Assembly: GCA_029204225.1 (NCBI GenBank)
Contig: CM055093.1
Location: forward strand, 21,171,701-21,235,700
Direction: 5' to 3'
DNA: 64,000 nucleotides
Source of the DNA: Diphasiastrum complanatum
Taxonomy: Eukaryota > Streptophyta > Lycopodiopsida > Lycopodiales > Lycopodiaceae
This document shows, in pieces, positions 22,934 to 33,154 of the stretch. How positions within the stretch are numbered: position 1 is the stretch's first letter; each line of letters begins with the position of its first letter. Under the pieces are notes generated by a model, which saw only the letters and a list, made by a program, of their open reading frames with translations, was not told where the DNA came from and ran no database searches. The translations under genes were made by a program, and so were the position numbers.

Positions 22934-23635
22934 TGTGAAAGTACTGTACTTTAGGACCATAAATGGATCTACAAAAGAGCCACAAGAGTGATTGGATGCT
23001 TGCTTAACAATCTATAAAAAAACTAGACACAAAAAAGTTGATCTAGATTGGCAATTTGACAAACAACAAGCATTAACAATCAAAAGCATTGATAAACATT
23101 GAAATCCGAGCCCACACGTGTGTACTACAGGCTGTAGTACGGCCTTCAACCTGAGAAACAAGTAGAAATTGATTTGGTTTCATTTAGATCACAAAAAACT
23201 CAATGTACATAGTGAACTAGCTTGAGATTGCCAATGAGCTCCAAAAATTTTCTATCTTCTCACTATGGAGAGAGGGAATACATAGCAAATTCGACTTCCT
23301 TCTTGAAGTTAGGTGGATTTCCAGCATGTAATAAGGAAGTTAACTCACTCTCCTTGACCTAAAATGAAACCTTAGTCTATTTCCTAGAGTTATGCTTGGT
23401 AGGTAGCTAGTTGGTCAAATTTTCACCTTAAACTTAGGTGTAGGTCCTATAAAGTAGGAATGACAACCAAATAGACATGACCAACTCTCTTGACTTGACC
23501 TAACCTACATTAGGATGGGTTTCCCATGTGGCATCATGGCCTCACATGTGTGGGACCCACTTGTGTACACAATTTACACTATTCTACATGGTTTTTGATC
23601 AAGCTAAATTTGCCAATTTTTGGCAATTCTTCACA
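22934..23635 (-). repeat. 5' LTR of the RT-less copia
   Basis: 702 bp, near-identical to the 3' LTR, followed on the + side by the CCCAC target duplication. It would carry the promoter. Confidence 0.93.
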
Positions 23636-23640
23636 CCCAC

Positions 23641-24155
23641 AATCTCTTTAGTGGGAGCTTCTTTCCCAACTTGCTATCCCGTGTCATTTCTTGTTCCAAC
23701 AATGTTTTTCATGCCTAGGCTATGGAAAGAGTGGTTCAGGTGAACGATTCAAGTGCCTCCTATCTCTTGTGGCAGGTTTGGGACTCATGGATTCTTCACT
23801 ACTTAAATGATTAGATCTATATCATAACAAGGGTATTAGGCCCATAACTTGTTAAATACATATTGATTGATAGAAGAGTTGAAGCAAAGGCTTTCTTAGA
23901 TTCATAAATTGGATAGTTAAATTTGCACGTTTTTTTTTATAACTTGAAGGGGATATTGCTTGCAATCGTTCAATTAGCAAAGCATATCTAGCAACACACT
24001 TTTGAGTCAAATAACCTTGCTTTGTAAATGCTACTTGTATCAAAAGCTTCATGACATTGTATTTAGCTTTGAACACAGTTTTGAGTCAAATAACCTTACT
24101 TTGTAAATGCTACTTGTATCAAAAGCTTCATGACATTGTATTTAGCTTTGAAATT
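23641..24155. other. Flank with a possible interrupted reading frame and a 79-bp tandem duplication
   Basis: If the copia and one CCCAC copy are removed, 19041-19063 and 23641-23743 form one + frame that starts MMLLLIPTISLVG and ends MPRLWKEWFR at a TGA. It is hydrophobic and looks like a membrane segment; the C-terminal half of an anion/boron exchanger is one possibility, but I cannot support that. Further on, 24000-24078 is duplicated at 24079-24154 (TTTTGAGTCAAATAACCTT…). Confidence 0.4.
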
Positions 24156-26277
24156 AAGAAGTGATCAAAACCTAGGGCAAACAAAAAAACAAAAGCTTCT
24201 CAAACTTAACATCATGTATTGTTTAGTTATCTATTTTTAGGTTAGGCGCTATGTTACGTAAACTTTAAAATTTCATCTTTTTCTTTAGCTTACGCTTTTT
24301 GAAAAGTGTGTATTGAAGATTAATAATAAATCTTTATGCCATTTGAAATATAAAAGTACATCTAAATGTTTTTTCAAGACAAAGACTTGTTTCTAGCAAA
24401 TTGTTACAAAACATGCTTGGCCCAATCATAATACTACAACCATCCTCGCTTGTACTAAATACCTAAGGAAATATTCAGTCATAGGCTCGAAGTAAGGCAA
24501 GAAGACTAGTCCAAAGCTGACTACAAAAGAGTGTCACTCATGTAGCCTATACAAGTTATCGAGAGAGTCTCATCACTTAACTAAACTTATGGCTTTAACA
24601 ATTATAAGTCCAAAATTGAGATGTGTTTGGATGCTGGTCTCCCCCCTTTTTTTTTTTTGTTGAAAAGCCTCATAGAAATTTCAAGAAACATTGTTGATCT
24701 TTGGGCATGCAAGATGTAAGCTTGAAACCAAGTTGGTTGAGTTAAAATAAGAGGTTGATATGTTAGTGAGATACACAAAAAAAGGGAGATAGGGAAGACA
24801 CAAATTTAGGAAGTGGTTGCTACACAAATTGCTGATTAAGTAATTTATCATTGTTAAAATGATAAATGGGGACATGCAAATGAACAAAAAGCATATGTAA
24901 ATGATTTATTTTTGAAGCTTTTGCTACGGTAAGACCCAATGTTCCTAAAATCCTACACATTCTTGTAAAACTAGAAGTAAATTCTAGTTTGTGACTTCCT
25001 AACAATGTTCAATATCTAAGAATTTCCTTGCACGTGATAATTCCACAATTTCAATCACATTTCTAGTCACTTAAACAATCAAAGAGACATTTGAGGTTCA
25101 TAACATTCATCAATGTACCTTTAAAAATTCATTTTTTCCATGTATCGCTCATTTCTACAAACCACAATAGCATGAATACTACAATTGCATTTCTATCTTG
25201 ATCATGTATGTGGTTTCATGTGTTTTCTTAAGAAGTCTCAATTTTGATGTCCAAGGTTCTCTTTATTTGAATTGTTTGCCCCTTGAGCATTGATTTATTT
25301 TAAAACCGATTGTTTTACCACATTGAATGTTTTGGATAGAGAAATGTTGTCCCAAACTCCAATTGTTCTTTTTTATTAAGCGATTTTAGAAGTACACTTT
25401 AAGGTTTATAATATTAGGATTCATGAATAGACTATACTACTAATAGTTTGTAAATGTCATATTGTGATTGCATAATATAGGCTTTGTGACGACTATCAAA
25501 ATGCTTAAAGAATATTATGGATTGCTAAATAGTACTTGCATGTATATAAATTCATGTTGAAAATCCAATCACATTGTAGAATCACTAGCAATACATACAT
25601 TCATTGTCAAAAAGATCTCTAAAAAATTTCTCATCAAATTTTGATTGGACCTTTCACCAATCCTAAGCAGAAGGAAATAAAAGAGAAGCATTGTAATCAT
25701 TTAAATTACATTATTTTCCTAAAATCCCTCGTGTTTTGGAGATGTGTGCACATAGATGGACAGTGCGACCTCCTCGCATTTGAATCAAACCGTTCTTGTA
25801 CACTCATATCTTGGAAACGAAGTTCAAGCCTCGACAAAGTGTGCACATAAATGGTAAATGTGATTTTCTTAAGAAATAAGCCTTCTAAAAAATGTTGCAT
25901 TAATTTCAAACCTTGTCAAAGGCAATGACAACAAATCTACTTTTGTACACGCATGTATTGGAAACGAAGTTCAAGCCTCGACAAAGTGTGCCCATAAATG
26001 GAAATTGTGATTTCTTTAAGGAATAAGCCTTCTAGAAAATATTGCATTCATTTCAAAACTTGTCAAAGGCAATGACAACAAATCTAATTTTCTAACCATC
26101 CAAGGCTTTCCATATGTATCCAAAATTAGTCGGGCTCATTGTGGCTGCCTCACTCTTTTACATGGATGATCAAGAGCATTAGGTGTAGTTTAGTGACTTG
26201 CAAGCCAACCGAACTAGGACTTAGCTAGTTATTAAAAGACATTAAAAGGCCTCCGTGTGCAAATTATAGATGCGGGT

Positions 26278-26278
<1 letters not shown>
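24156..26278. other. No gene; contains a tandem duplication of about 147 bp
   Basis: No domain-bearing frame. Copies near 25795-25941 and 25942-26083 share TTGGAAACGAAGTTCAAGCC, TCGACAAAGTGTGC and GGCAATGACAACAAATCT. The rest is AT-rich and featureless to my reading. Confidence 0.5.

Positions 26279-26338
<60 letters not shown>
26279..26338. repeat. (GA)n microsatellite
   Basis: About 29 GA units, followed by AT-rich sequence with no gene. The 70-residue + frame at 26371-26583 has no recognisable domain. Confidence 0.95.
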
Positions 26339-26340
<2 letters not shown>

Positions 26341-26582
26341 TTATGCAATGCACGGACTTTTTAATAATTCATGAGAAAAAATTCTCTACTCAATTTGAGA
26401 GATGCATTTGAAAAGGCAATATTAGTTGTGTTAGTAACATATAAGGATTCCTTGAAATCTTTCAATGCAAATGAAGTAGACAACGATGGGTCTTTGCAAG
26501 AGGGTAGTGACGTGGATGTCTTGAATAAAAAGGATAAAATTGAAGATAGTCTAAAAAGTATTTTTTTGAAGATTAGCACATA

Positions 26583-28199
26583 ATGAATTTAATAAGAAAA
26601 GGCAAAACAGAACCAAAAATATATAACATGTTACTATAGTGCATCTTCCAAAAAATGGTTAGCCATAAAATCCGTGCTAAAAATCTTTGTTTGCAAGGGG
26701 GTTGGAAGTTCCCCAGTAACTTGTTGGAAGAAAGGTTATCCCTTTTGGTGATGAATAGAAAATTCAAATGTTGTCTTGGGATTTAACACTAGTCAACAGC
26801 TATAGGCATTCGTGGCTTTTGCTATGACGTAATGTTTTTCCCATTTTAGATCAAATAATGCTTTGAGCTCCATGGTAACACCTTATGTCAAAGCTTCTAA
26901 GCTTGGAGCAATGTCTTGTACTTCTTGAAGCAAACCACCTCTGGTGAATGGAAAAGCCACAAATAAAACCACCACAATTGTTTTATCTAATGCAACTATA
27001 ACTCTTAAGCCTTTGAAACTATAATTTGGAAAAGCTTTCTAAATAAGTTCAAGTCACATTCAAAAGCAACAAAATTTGAGAAGTTTCAGTTATTCACAAG
27101 AGCAAGCTCTAGGTAGAGAGAGCTTACCCATCCTGGCTCCTAAGATGTTAAAATACATAAAGCTCTAAGAGCAATTAACTAGCACTGTCCTAAGAGTTTA
27201 GGGGTTGTTCACATAGGCAAATTATGAGGTGATAGGAACTCTACCTAAGTAAATGAATATCACAAAGCAAAATGAGGTTGCAAAATAGAAAATACATAGG
27301 AATTAAAGCACCCAACAAAGCAATTTGTCGAAGTAAACAACGATTTAAAGGAGTGTGATGGATCAATGAACAAGTAGTTTCATTGGATTCTGGGCAGTAG
27401 AGTGCTACGCCATACAACGGTGTGGGCAGACAAGATTTAGCTCATTGGTCGAGTAAGATCGGTACCCATGGGGGCTGAAGGTGAACCAATAGAAGACGAG
27501 AAAAGAAACAAAGCATCAGGTTGAGAGAACAAAATTTTCCTCACAAACATTGAATAAGTGTGTGAGTGTGTGTGTGTGTGTGGGAGGGAAAGGGGGGGGG
27601 GGGGGGGGCTTGCGAGACTAAACATAATAATCACCAAAGATATTGCCACAGGATCAAGCCAACAGGTAGCAAGACAGTCTGCTTATTGATAGAGCCACAC
27701 ATTGCCACAGGATCAAGCCAAAGGTGGCAAGACAGTCTGCTTATTGATAGAGCCACACAGCTGTGAGAAACGAAAAACTGAAGCCCAGTTAACATCCCCA
27801 TCAAGTTTAATAGCAGAAGTATGATGATCGTGATTTAATGGTATACATCTATCAAACTGAGAATTAAACATGATAACGAGCAGATATATGCTCCCTAAGT
27901 TCATGATTTAAATCTAGATTGCAAATAGTTGTAGTCAGAAGCACACTTATCAAAACATTAGTTTCTATGATAGGGATATCTAACCACTCTTTGGAACGAA
28001 GTTCGAACTGTCTTTAGGTTTCTTGAAAAGAAAGAATTTACAACTCATGAACCTGTGATCCATAAGAGATTGATTTTTCTGATAGGAGTCCGAAGCAAGA
28101 GTCAAGACCCTAGTACTTTTATTAAGGAGGGTACAATCACCAAGAAGCAGAAACAAAGAACGATACCCGTGTAGGTTTTCTTGAATATGATATGCACAC
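26583..28199. other. No gene; simple repeats and a 59-bp duplication
   Basis: Contains a (GT)n tract and a run of G (about 27560-27609), then a 59-bp direct duplication (27642-27700 and 27701-27758, with TTGCCACAGGATCAAGCC and AAGACAGTCTGCTTATTGAT). Nothing else recognised. Confidence 0.5.
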
Positions 28200-28361
28200 A
28201 AAGCACCACTAATGACTTCTCAAAAACAACTCAGCAATGAGAATGGACTCTAAAAGTTGCATTCCTTTGGAGGAAATTACAAAGCACCACTAATGACTTC
28301 TCAAAAACAACTGAGCAATGAGAATGGACTCTAAAAGTTGCATTCCTTTGGAGGAAATTAT
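28200..28361. repeat. 81-bp tandem duplication
   Basis: 28200-28280 and 28281-28361 are almost identical (AAAGCACCACTAATGACTTC…TTTGGAGGAAATTA). They lie about 150 bp downstream of the transaldolase-like stop codon, so probably in its 3' untranslated region or just beyond. Confidence 0.92.
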
Positions 28362-28516
28362 TTTTGGAATCCTTATTTTCAAGCTCGAATTGTCCTTGGC
28401 TGCAAAAGTTTCTAGAAGATACACACCAGTTTTAAGGGATAACTTAAATAAAACCTGAGGATGAGGAACTAGATCCAAGGCCCATGAAGAAGGATCAGAT
28501 GCTTGCAATTTATGCA

Positions 28517-28663
28517 TTAGACATTTGGTGGGGGCCAAACCTTGGCTATATGTTCTTCAACTCGTCTAGTTTGACTGACATACCCCTCCAGCCCACTTGC
28601 CAGTAACTCTTTAGCTAAAGGGCCCAATGCTGCTGTGAATCTTGATTCATCCCAACGCTTGAG
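28517..28663 (-). CDS. Transaldolase-like gene, last exon
   Basis: Minus-strand exon bounded by an acceptor (…CCATGCACAG, exon begins at 28663) and a TAA stop (28517-28519). Reads LKRWDESRFTAALGPLAKEL, then LLASGLEGYVSQTRRVEEHI, ending AKVWPPPNV. This resembles the C-terminal end I know from plant transaldolase-type proteins (…ALGPA..ELL..GLEGYV.Q..RVEE…WPPPNV). Transaldolase moves a three-carbon unit between sugar phosphates in the non-oxidative pentose phosphate pathway. Reading phase joins exactly to the preceding exon, and there is no premature stop, so this looks like a working host gene whose 5' part lies outside what I can identify. Confidence 0.72.
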   Translation of the reverse strand, partial: LKRWDESRFTAALGPLAKELLASGLEGYVSQTRRVEEHIAKVWPPPNV

Positions 28664-28771
28664 CTGTGCATGGATGATGGAGTGAATGTTCAAGCATTTA
28701 CAAGAAGAAAAATACTAAATTGAGCAGTTAGTTACTTCCTGTTAAAAATACACCTTGCTTTTAGGCAATAC

Positions 28772-28907
28772 CTGATCGTCCGAAAAATTTGCAGCTTGAG
28801 CCGCATGAGGCGTTAACTGCAACCTGGGTATGTCCTCATTCTCCAGAAGAACATTGGATTCTCTAAGGCTATCGAGTATCTTGACTGGCACAACCAGGTA
28901 GTCGAGC
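28772..28907 (-). CDS. Transaldolase-like gene, penultimate exon
   Basis: 136 bp between an acceptor (TTTTGACACAG, exon begins at 28907) and a donor (GATCAG|GTATTG, exon ends at 28772). After one base completing the previous codon it reads LDYLVVPVKILDSLRE, SNVLLENEDIPRLQ, LTPHAAQAANFSDDQ. The DYLVVP.K.L.SL segment corresponds to the strand-plus-helix after the sugar-phosphate binding region in transaldolases. Phase is compatible with exons on both sides. Confidence 0.72.
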
Positions 28908-29143
28908 CTGTGTCAAAACAGTGACCTGAGCTCTGGACGATTTCTAGTAATGACCAACATAACATGCCTGACCAGGAGCTTTGAAGGTGTCAAGCTGATT
29001 CCTTTTAGAAAAATTCAAACAAGAACCCAGAAACTATGTTTATCATGTTATTCCTCCTTTTTGGAACCTAGACCACAAGTATGACAGTGATGTTGACAGC
29101 TTACCCTAAATAGAACAGATAAAAAAAGAATAGACAAGCTTAC

Positions 29144-29241
29144 CCAACAAGGCTCAGAATATCGTTTTTATTTCGAATTGCAGCAGCTATTAACTTGGTC
29201 TTGTAACCATATTTGTGTATGTAGTTATATGCCTTCTGAAC
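29144..29241 (-). CDS. Transaldolase-like gene, third-last exon
   Basis: 98 bp between an acceptor (CTGCCACAG, exon begins at 29241) and a donor (GTTGG|GTAAGC, exon ends at 29144). Reads VQKAYNYIHKYGYKTKLIAA, AIRNKNDILSLVG. The pattern YKTK..AAA.RN matches the transaldolase segment around the R-N pair near the active site. I looked for earlier exons up to about 32.8 kb on the minus strand and found none; large introns filled with transposons could have moved them beyond the inserts to the right. Confidence 0.7.
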
Positions 29242-30519
29242 CTGTGGCAGCAGTCATTATCATAACAGTGAATTCAAAGGTTCGTTAAAGAAGTGGAACG
29301 ATGTCAAATGCTGAGTAGATAAGATTCGATGTCACAAAAATTTTGGACAGCATATCTGAACGCCTTTACCTGTTTCAATCAATCAATTTGTTTTTTTAAT
29401 TCACTATAAGCCAACTGGAAAAGGTTTAACATCTAGCTAAGCTTATCCAAAGGAAGCAACACAGTTGTTGGCCGATTTTTCCCACGCTTCTGAGTTCTCA
29501 CATAGGGCAAGCCAAAGATACAAAAGTCAAATTACAGAAGAGATTGTGATTAAGCATAAAATGCAACCTCACACATCAGAGACTAGAAAATTTGATCTAA
29601 GCATCATTGCAAGGATAATAAATAGTTTCCAAAGAACTTAATAGAAACTACTTCAGACTTACAACCAAAATTGCAGAAGGTAGCACTGAATGTCGCATGT
29701 TGCTCTTACACAAAGCTGAAGCAAGAAGCTCCTAGCAGATATGGTCCTTCATGCATGGTCATGACCATGAGTTACACCATTGTTCTTAAAAAAAAACGGT
29801 GATGGACCAAATATTTGCTAAAAAAATGGACACTAGCCCTTTTGGCGAAGAAAAGAGCTGATAACCCTACATTATCTTTTTTTAGGCAGCCAAGAACGAG
29901 TTTGTAAGCCCCAATCGTTCTCTGCTCTCCTTAAATTCTTTTCTGTTATTGATGAAAGAGTTCACCAGCCTAATGTCCACTAGAAAGGGTGCCAAAGCCC
30001 GTATTGTCTCAGATCTCCTTTGCATGATTTATGCAAGAAAAGATATACAATACTAACTCTATCAGAAGCATGTTTCCCACGAATGGTACAGAACTGTTCC
30101 TAGCAACAGATCTGTACCATTCCTAAGGTACCTTAGGAACGGTTCCTAGGAACCATTCTTGAAATTTTATAAATAAATAAATAAATAAATAAATAAAAAG
30201 ACCTATTATTTGAAAAAATAACTTTGGTCTTAGTAAATCCGTCCAGAATATTATTAGATCATTGTTTTCAGGGTTCCTATTCTGAGGTTGTTGTTCCTAA
30301 GTTGACACACACACACACACTCATTTGGGGGGTCTATGGTCTATGTGATCTTCTCTCCCAAATGGAAAATGTGCGCACTACTTCAAGGAACTCTCTCATT
30401 TGCTCCCTGATAGTGGAAGGAATAGACGAAAATTTGAGGGAGTGGACTCTTGTCGCCACCCCAAATTAGTCTATTAGAACCAACATTATCACAACTAAGA
30501 AAGGGCAGCAATCAGCAAA
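29242..30519. other. No exon found; palindrome cluster and (ATAA)n
   Basis: Probably intron or flank of the transaldolase-like gene. It has closely packed palindromes (CCTAAGGTACCTTAGG near 30123-30138 and GGTTCCTAGGAACC near 30141-30154), then an (AAAT/ATAA)n tract at about 30168-30198 and a (CA)n near 30306-30320. Confidence 0.5.
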
Positions 30520-30534
30520 TGGAATAAGTGAAAA

Positions 30535-31190
30535 TGAAGGCTGTAAAAATGCGCTGAACAGCCAGGAGGCAAATGTCAAATTGGAATATCAAACGGAGTC
30601 GGAATTCCGTGAAATGTGGTTGAGGATGGGCGCTGGAGAGCCTTCTGATAAACTGTGAAAGATGGCTGGAAAGGGATAAAATAATAGGCGAAAGTGACAA
30701 GTCGGAAGGGTTGGGGCAATGATGAACAAGCTGCAGAATTTTGGCAATTTGGAATAGCAAACGATTACGGAATTGGGTGATTTTTGGATAGGAGGCTAAA
30801 GAGAGAGAGAGAGAGCTAAAGATCCAAGCTGAAAATGGGTGCTGGGCAGCAGCTAGTAAGATCCACAAATGTCCTGCAACATGATGGAAAAAACCGCTGA
30901 AAATGGTGATGAAGTAGGGCGCTGAACAGCCTCCAAACAATCAGCAAAATGGACAGCAAATCGGTGGAGAAATCTGTCGAAGATGGCAAGGTAGTAGGGC
31001 ACTGGGCAGTAGCTACCAAAATCCACACATGACCTGAAAAAAAATGGAGAAAACCGCTGAAAATGGTGATGAAGTAGGGCGCTGGACAGCCTCCAATCAA
31101 GCCACGAAATGGGCAGCAAATCGGTGGAGAAAATCGACGAAAGTGACAAGGTAGTAGGGCGCTAGACAGCCTCTACTAAATCTGAAAAAG
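30535..31190 (-). repeat. Tandem-repeat leader next to a primer-binding-like site
   Basis: A repeated segment with GAAAATGGTGATGAAGTAGG, GCGCTGGACAGCCTCCAA and GGCAGCAAATCGGTGGAGAA recurs with a period of about 160 bp (ACCGCTGA at 30893 and 31053), with older, more diverged copies from about 30535. At 31207-31218 GCTCTGATACCA is the complement of TGGTATCAGAGC, the usual primer site. The arrangement suggests the leader of a minus-strand LTR element whose 5' LTR lies to the right. Minus-strand frames across it are repeat-encoded, with no gag motif. Confidence 0.6.
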
Positions 31191-31228
31191 GAGTGCACAG
31201 GAAAGTGCTCTGATACCAAGTTAGGAAT

Positions 31229-31800
31229 AAAGCCACAGCTGATCTAAAGCTAAGCTATGAAAGCATCACATAAGCAAGACTTATAGTTATGGACTCGGCT
31301 CATTACATTCGCCATGTCCATTTACATTTACTTTACTTTATGCATAGGTAGGCTTTGGGCCCTTTTTTATTCATTATTTGACATTTAGACTATACGGTTG
31401 GCCTTGGGCCCTATTATTGACATTTAGACCATATTATTGGCCTTGGGCCCTATGATTCACTATATTGGTTATTTGGTCATATTACTGAGAGTGGGGGCCT
31501 TCTTGGAGGGCGCACTATTTTCCCTCTCAGTTTGGCCCTAGCCACTGGAAGCTTCCTTTTAGGGCTTCCTCTTGGCTATAAGTAGGGATTCTGTGTCATT
31601 TGTTACTTGGCTTATGATATGATCTCCTTCTTTAGTCTCTTTAAGCTTTCTCTCTCCTCCTTTCTACGGTTAAGTCTTGCTTATGTGATGCTTTCATAGA
31701 CTAAATCTAGATCAGCCGTGGCTACGTTCATAACTCTTATGCATAAAGTAAAGTAAATGTAAATGGACGCGGCGAATGTAATGAGCCAAGTCCATAACCC
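31229..31800. repeat. Inverted repeats in permuted order A-B…A'-B'
   Basis: A (31229-31281, with GAAAGCATCACATAAGCAAG) is inverted at 31672-31722. B (31285-31345, with TCCATTTACATTTACTTTAC) is inverted at 31738-31798. The order is A, B, spacer, A', B', not the nested A, B, B', A' of a simple palindrome. The left block abuts the primer-binding-like site at 31207-31218, so it may be part of an LTR. Confidence 0.85.
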
Positions 31801-32800
31801 CCAATACCTACTATATACCCAGTATATAGCTATAATGTAGGTTAAGAACCCTGTCATACCAAGTTCACAAGTAACCTTTGGCTTAATTTGATAACTTGAA
31901 AACTACGTTCAGAAACTTTTCTTCTTCGTTTCATCCTCTAACAAATGGGCAATCAAAGGTTTTGTTCGATTCATAAAGTCAAACATATCGGACCAAAGAA
32001 GTTGTAGCTCATTAATGTGTGTCCAAGGGTTTTGAAACATAGCAATGATGATGCTAAAAGCTTATGTCAAATCCTAAAAAGCGATATCACAAAATGAAGA
32101 CTTTGAAATGCAATGCCCCCCCAATAGAAGATGTCAACAACTGAGACCATAACTTTGACTTATGTGACCCGAATGCCTGGAATCTTCTTGTAAGTTTGCT
32201 CAACTTCTTAGAGTCTATTTTTATCATCTAGTTTAAAACCCAAATAATAGCTCATCAAATTTGTGTCCGAGGGTTTGGAACATAGCATGTGCACTATTTT
32301 GTACGAAATGATGTTGAAACTTATGTCAAATTCTGGAAAGCAATACTACAAAATGAAGATGCTGAAAAATGAGGCCCCAAATAAAGATGTCAAAAACAAA
32401 TGCCAAAATGAAGACACACCATGTAACAAAGTATGATGAAAACAAATGTTGGCAAGTGAAAAAGAAGTGGCACAGTGGGAGTTGCATTAGGAGGTCGAAC
32501 AACATCATGTTGGATGCTCAAGTCTCAAGGTCATAGTAGAATCTAGAATGATGTGGCCATTAATACCAACATAGAATCCATTTAAAGTGCCTGGGATATG
32601 GATAGCAATATTTGAAACAACGGCCTTTATTGCAAAATTCAGTGATTTAAACAAGAGATGGCACATATGTGATTGACACTCGTGAAGGAGCCAAAGTAAC
32701 TATTACCTAAACAAGAAACGTAAATGTTGCAATCTATCAATAAAGGTGAACAAATGCAAGCCTATGGGCAAGATAGATCCATCCATTGATTAATATGTAT
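31801..32800. other. No gene; imperfect tandem duplication of about 244 bp
   Basis: Segments near 32021-32140 and 32265-32395 share GTCC.AGGGTTT.GAACATAGCA, CTTATGTCAAAT and ACAAAATGAAGA. No domain-bearing reading frame. Confidence 0.5.
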
Positions 32801-33154
32801 CATAGTTGCACTAATGAATCCCTGCCCGCTATTCGGACAGTGATCCGAATTGTGACCCCTGAATCTCTCAGGGGTCGCAATTCGCGATTCGCAAAAAAAA
32901 AAATTCTTTTTGTAAATACATTTGATATGGGTATTAGTAGAAAGAGAAAACATAGAGGATTAAGAGTAAATGCGTTTCTGGTAGTTTCAGCTTTTCAGGT
33001 TCAATTTCAGCATATTATAGGTCCAATTTCAATACGTTTCAGGTCAAAAAAATTTGCGAGAAGCAAAGAAAAAAAAAATTGCGATTCGCCAAAAAGAATC
33101 GTGATTCTAGCGAATTGCGATTCGCTGCATCTATGATATTATGTATGTATGTAC

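Larger units (their letters stand above)
19064..23635 (-). mobile_element. Complete-ended, RT-less copia element (gag-protease only)
   Basis: A minus-strand LTR retrotransposon with both 702-bp LTRs (19064-19765 and 22934-23635), each with ends TGTGAA…TTCACA, flanked by the perfect 5-bp direct repeat CCCAC (19059-19063 and 23636-23640). The primer site TGGTATCAGAGCC (complement at 22921-22933) touches the 5' LTR. I count roughly nine differences between the LTRs by eye (about 1.3%), so insertion was fairly recent. The interior is only 3.17 kb: a long leader, a gag-protease frame, then a scrambled integrase remainder. Reverse transcriptase and RNase H are absent. It must have moved using enzymes from a relative. 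This matches the concept of gag-only terminal-repeat (TR-GAG-like) non-autonomous elements. Confidence 0.93.

Noticed and set aside
26371-26583. 70-codon + frame
   Set aside because: Charged but without any recognisable domain, splice context or conservation evidence; not reported as a gene.
31207-31218. A full LTR retrotransposon between 30.5 and 31.8 kb
   Set aside because: The primer-site-like sequence is present, but no second LTR, TSD or gag was found; kept only as a leader-like repeat.
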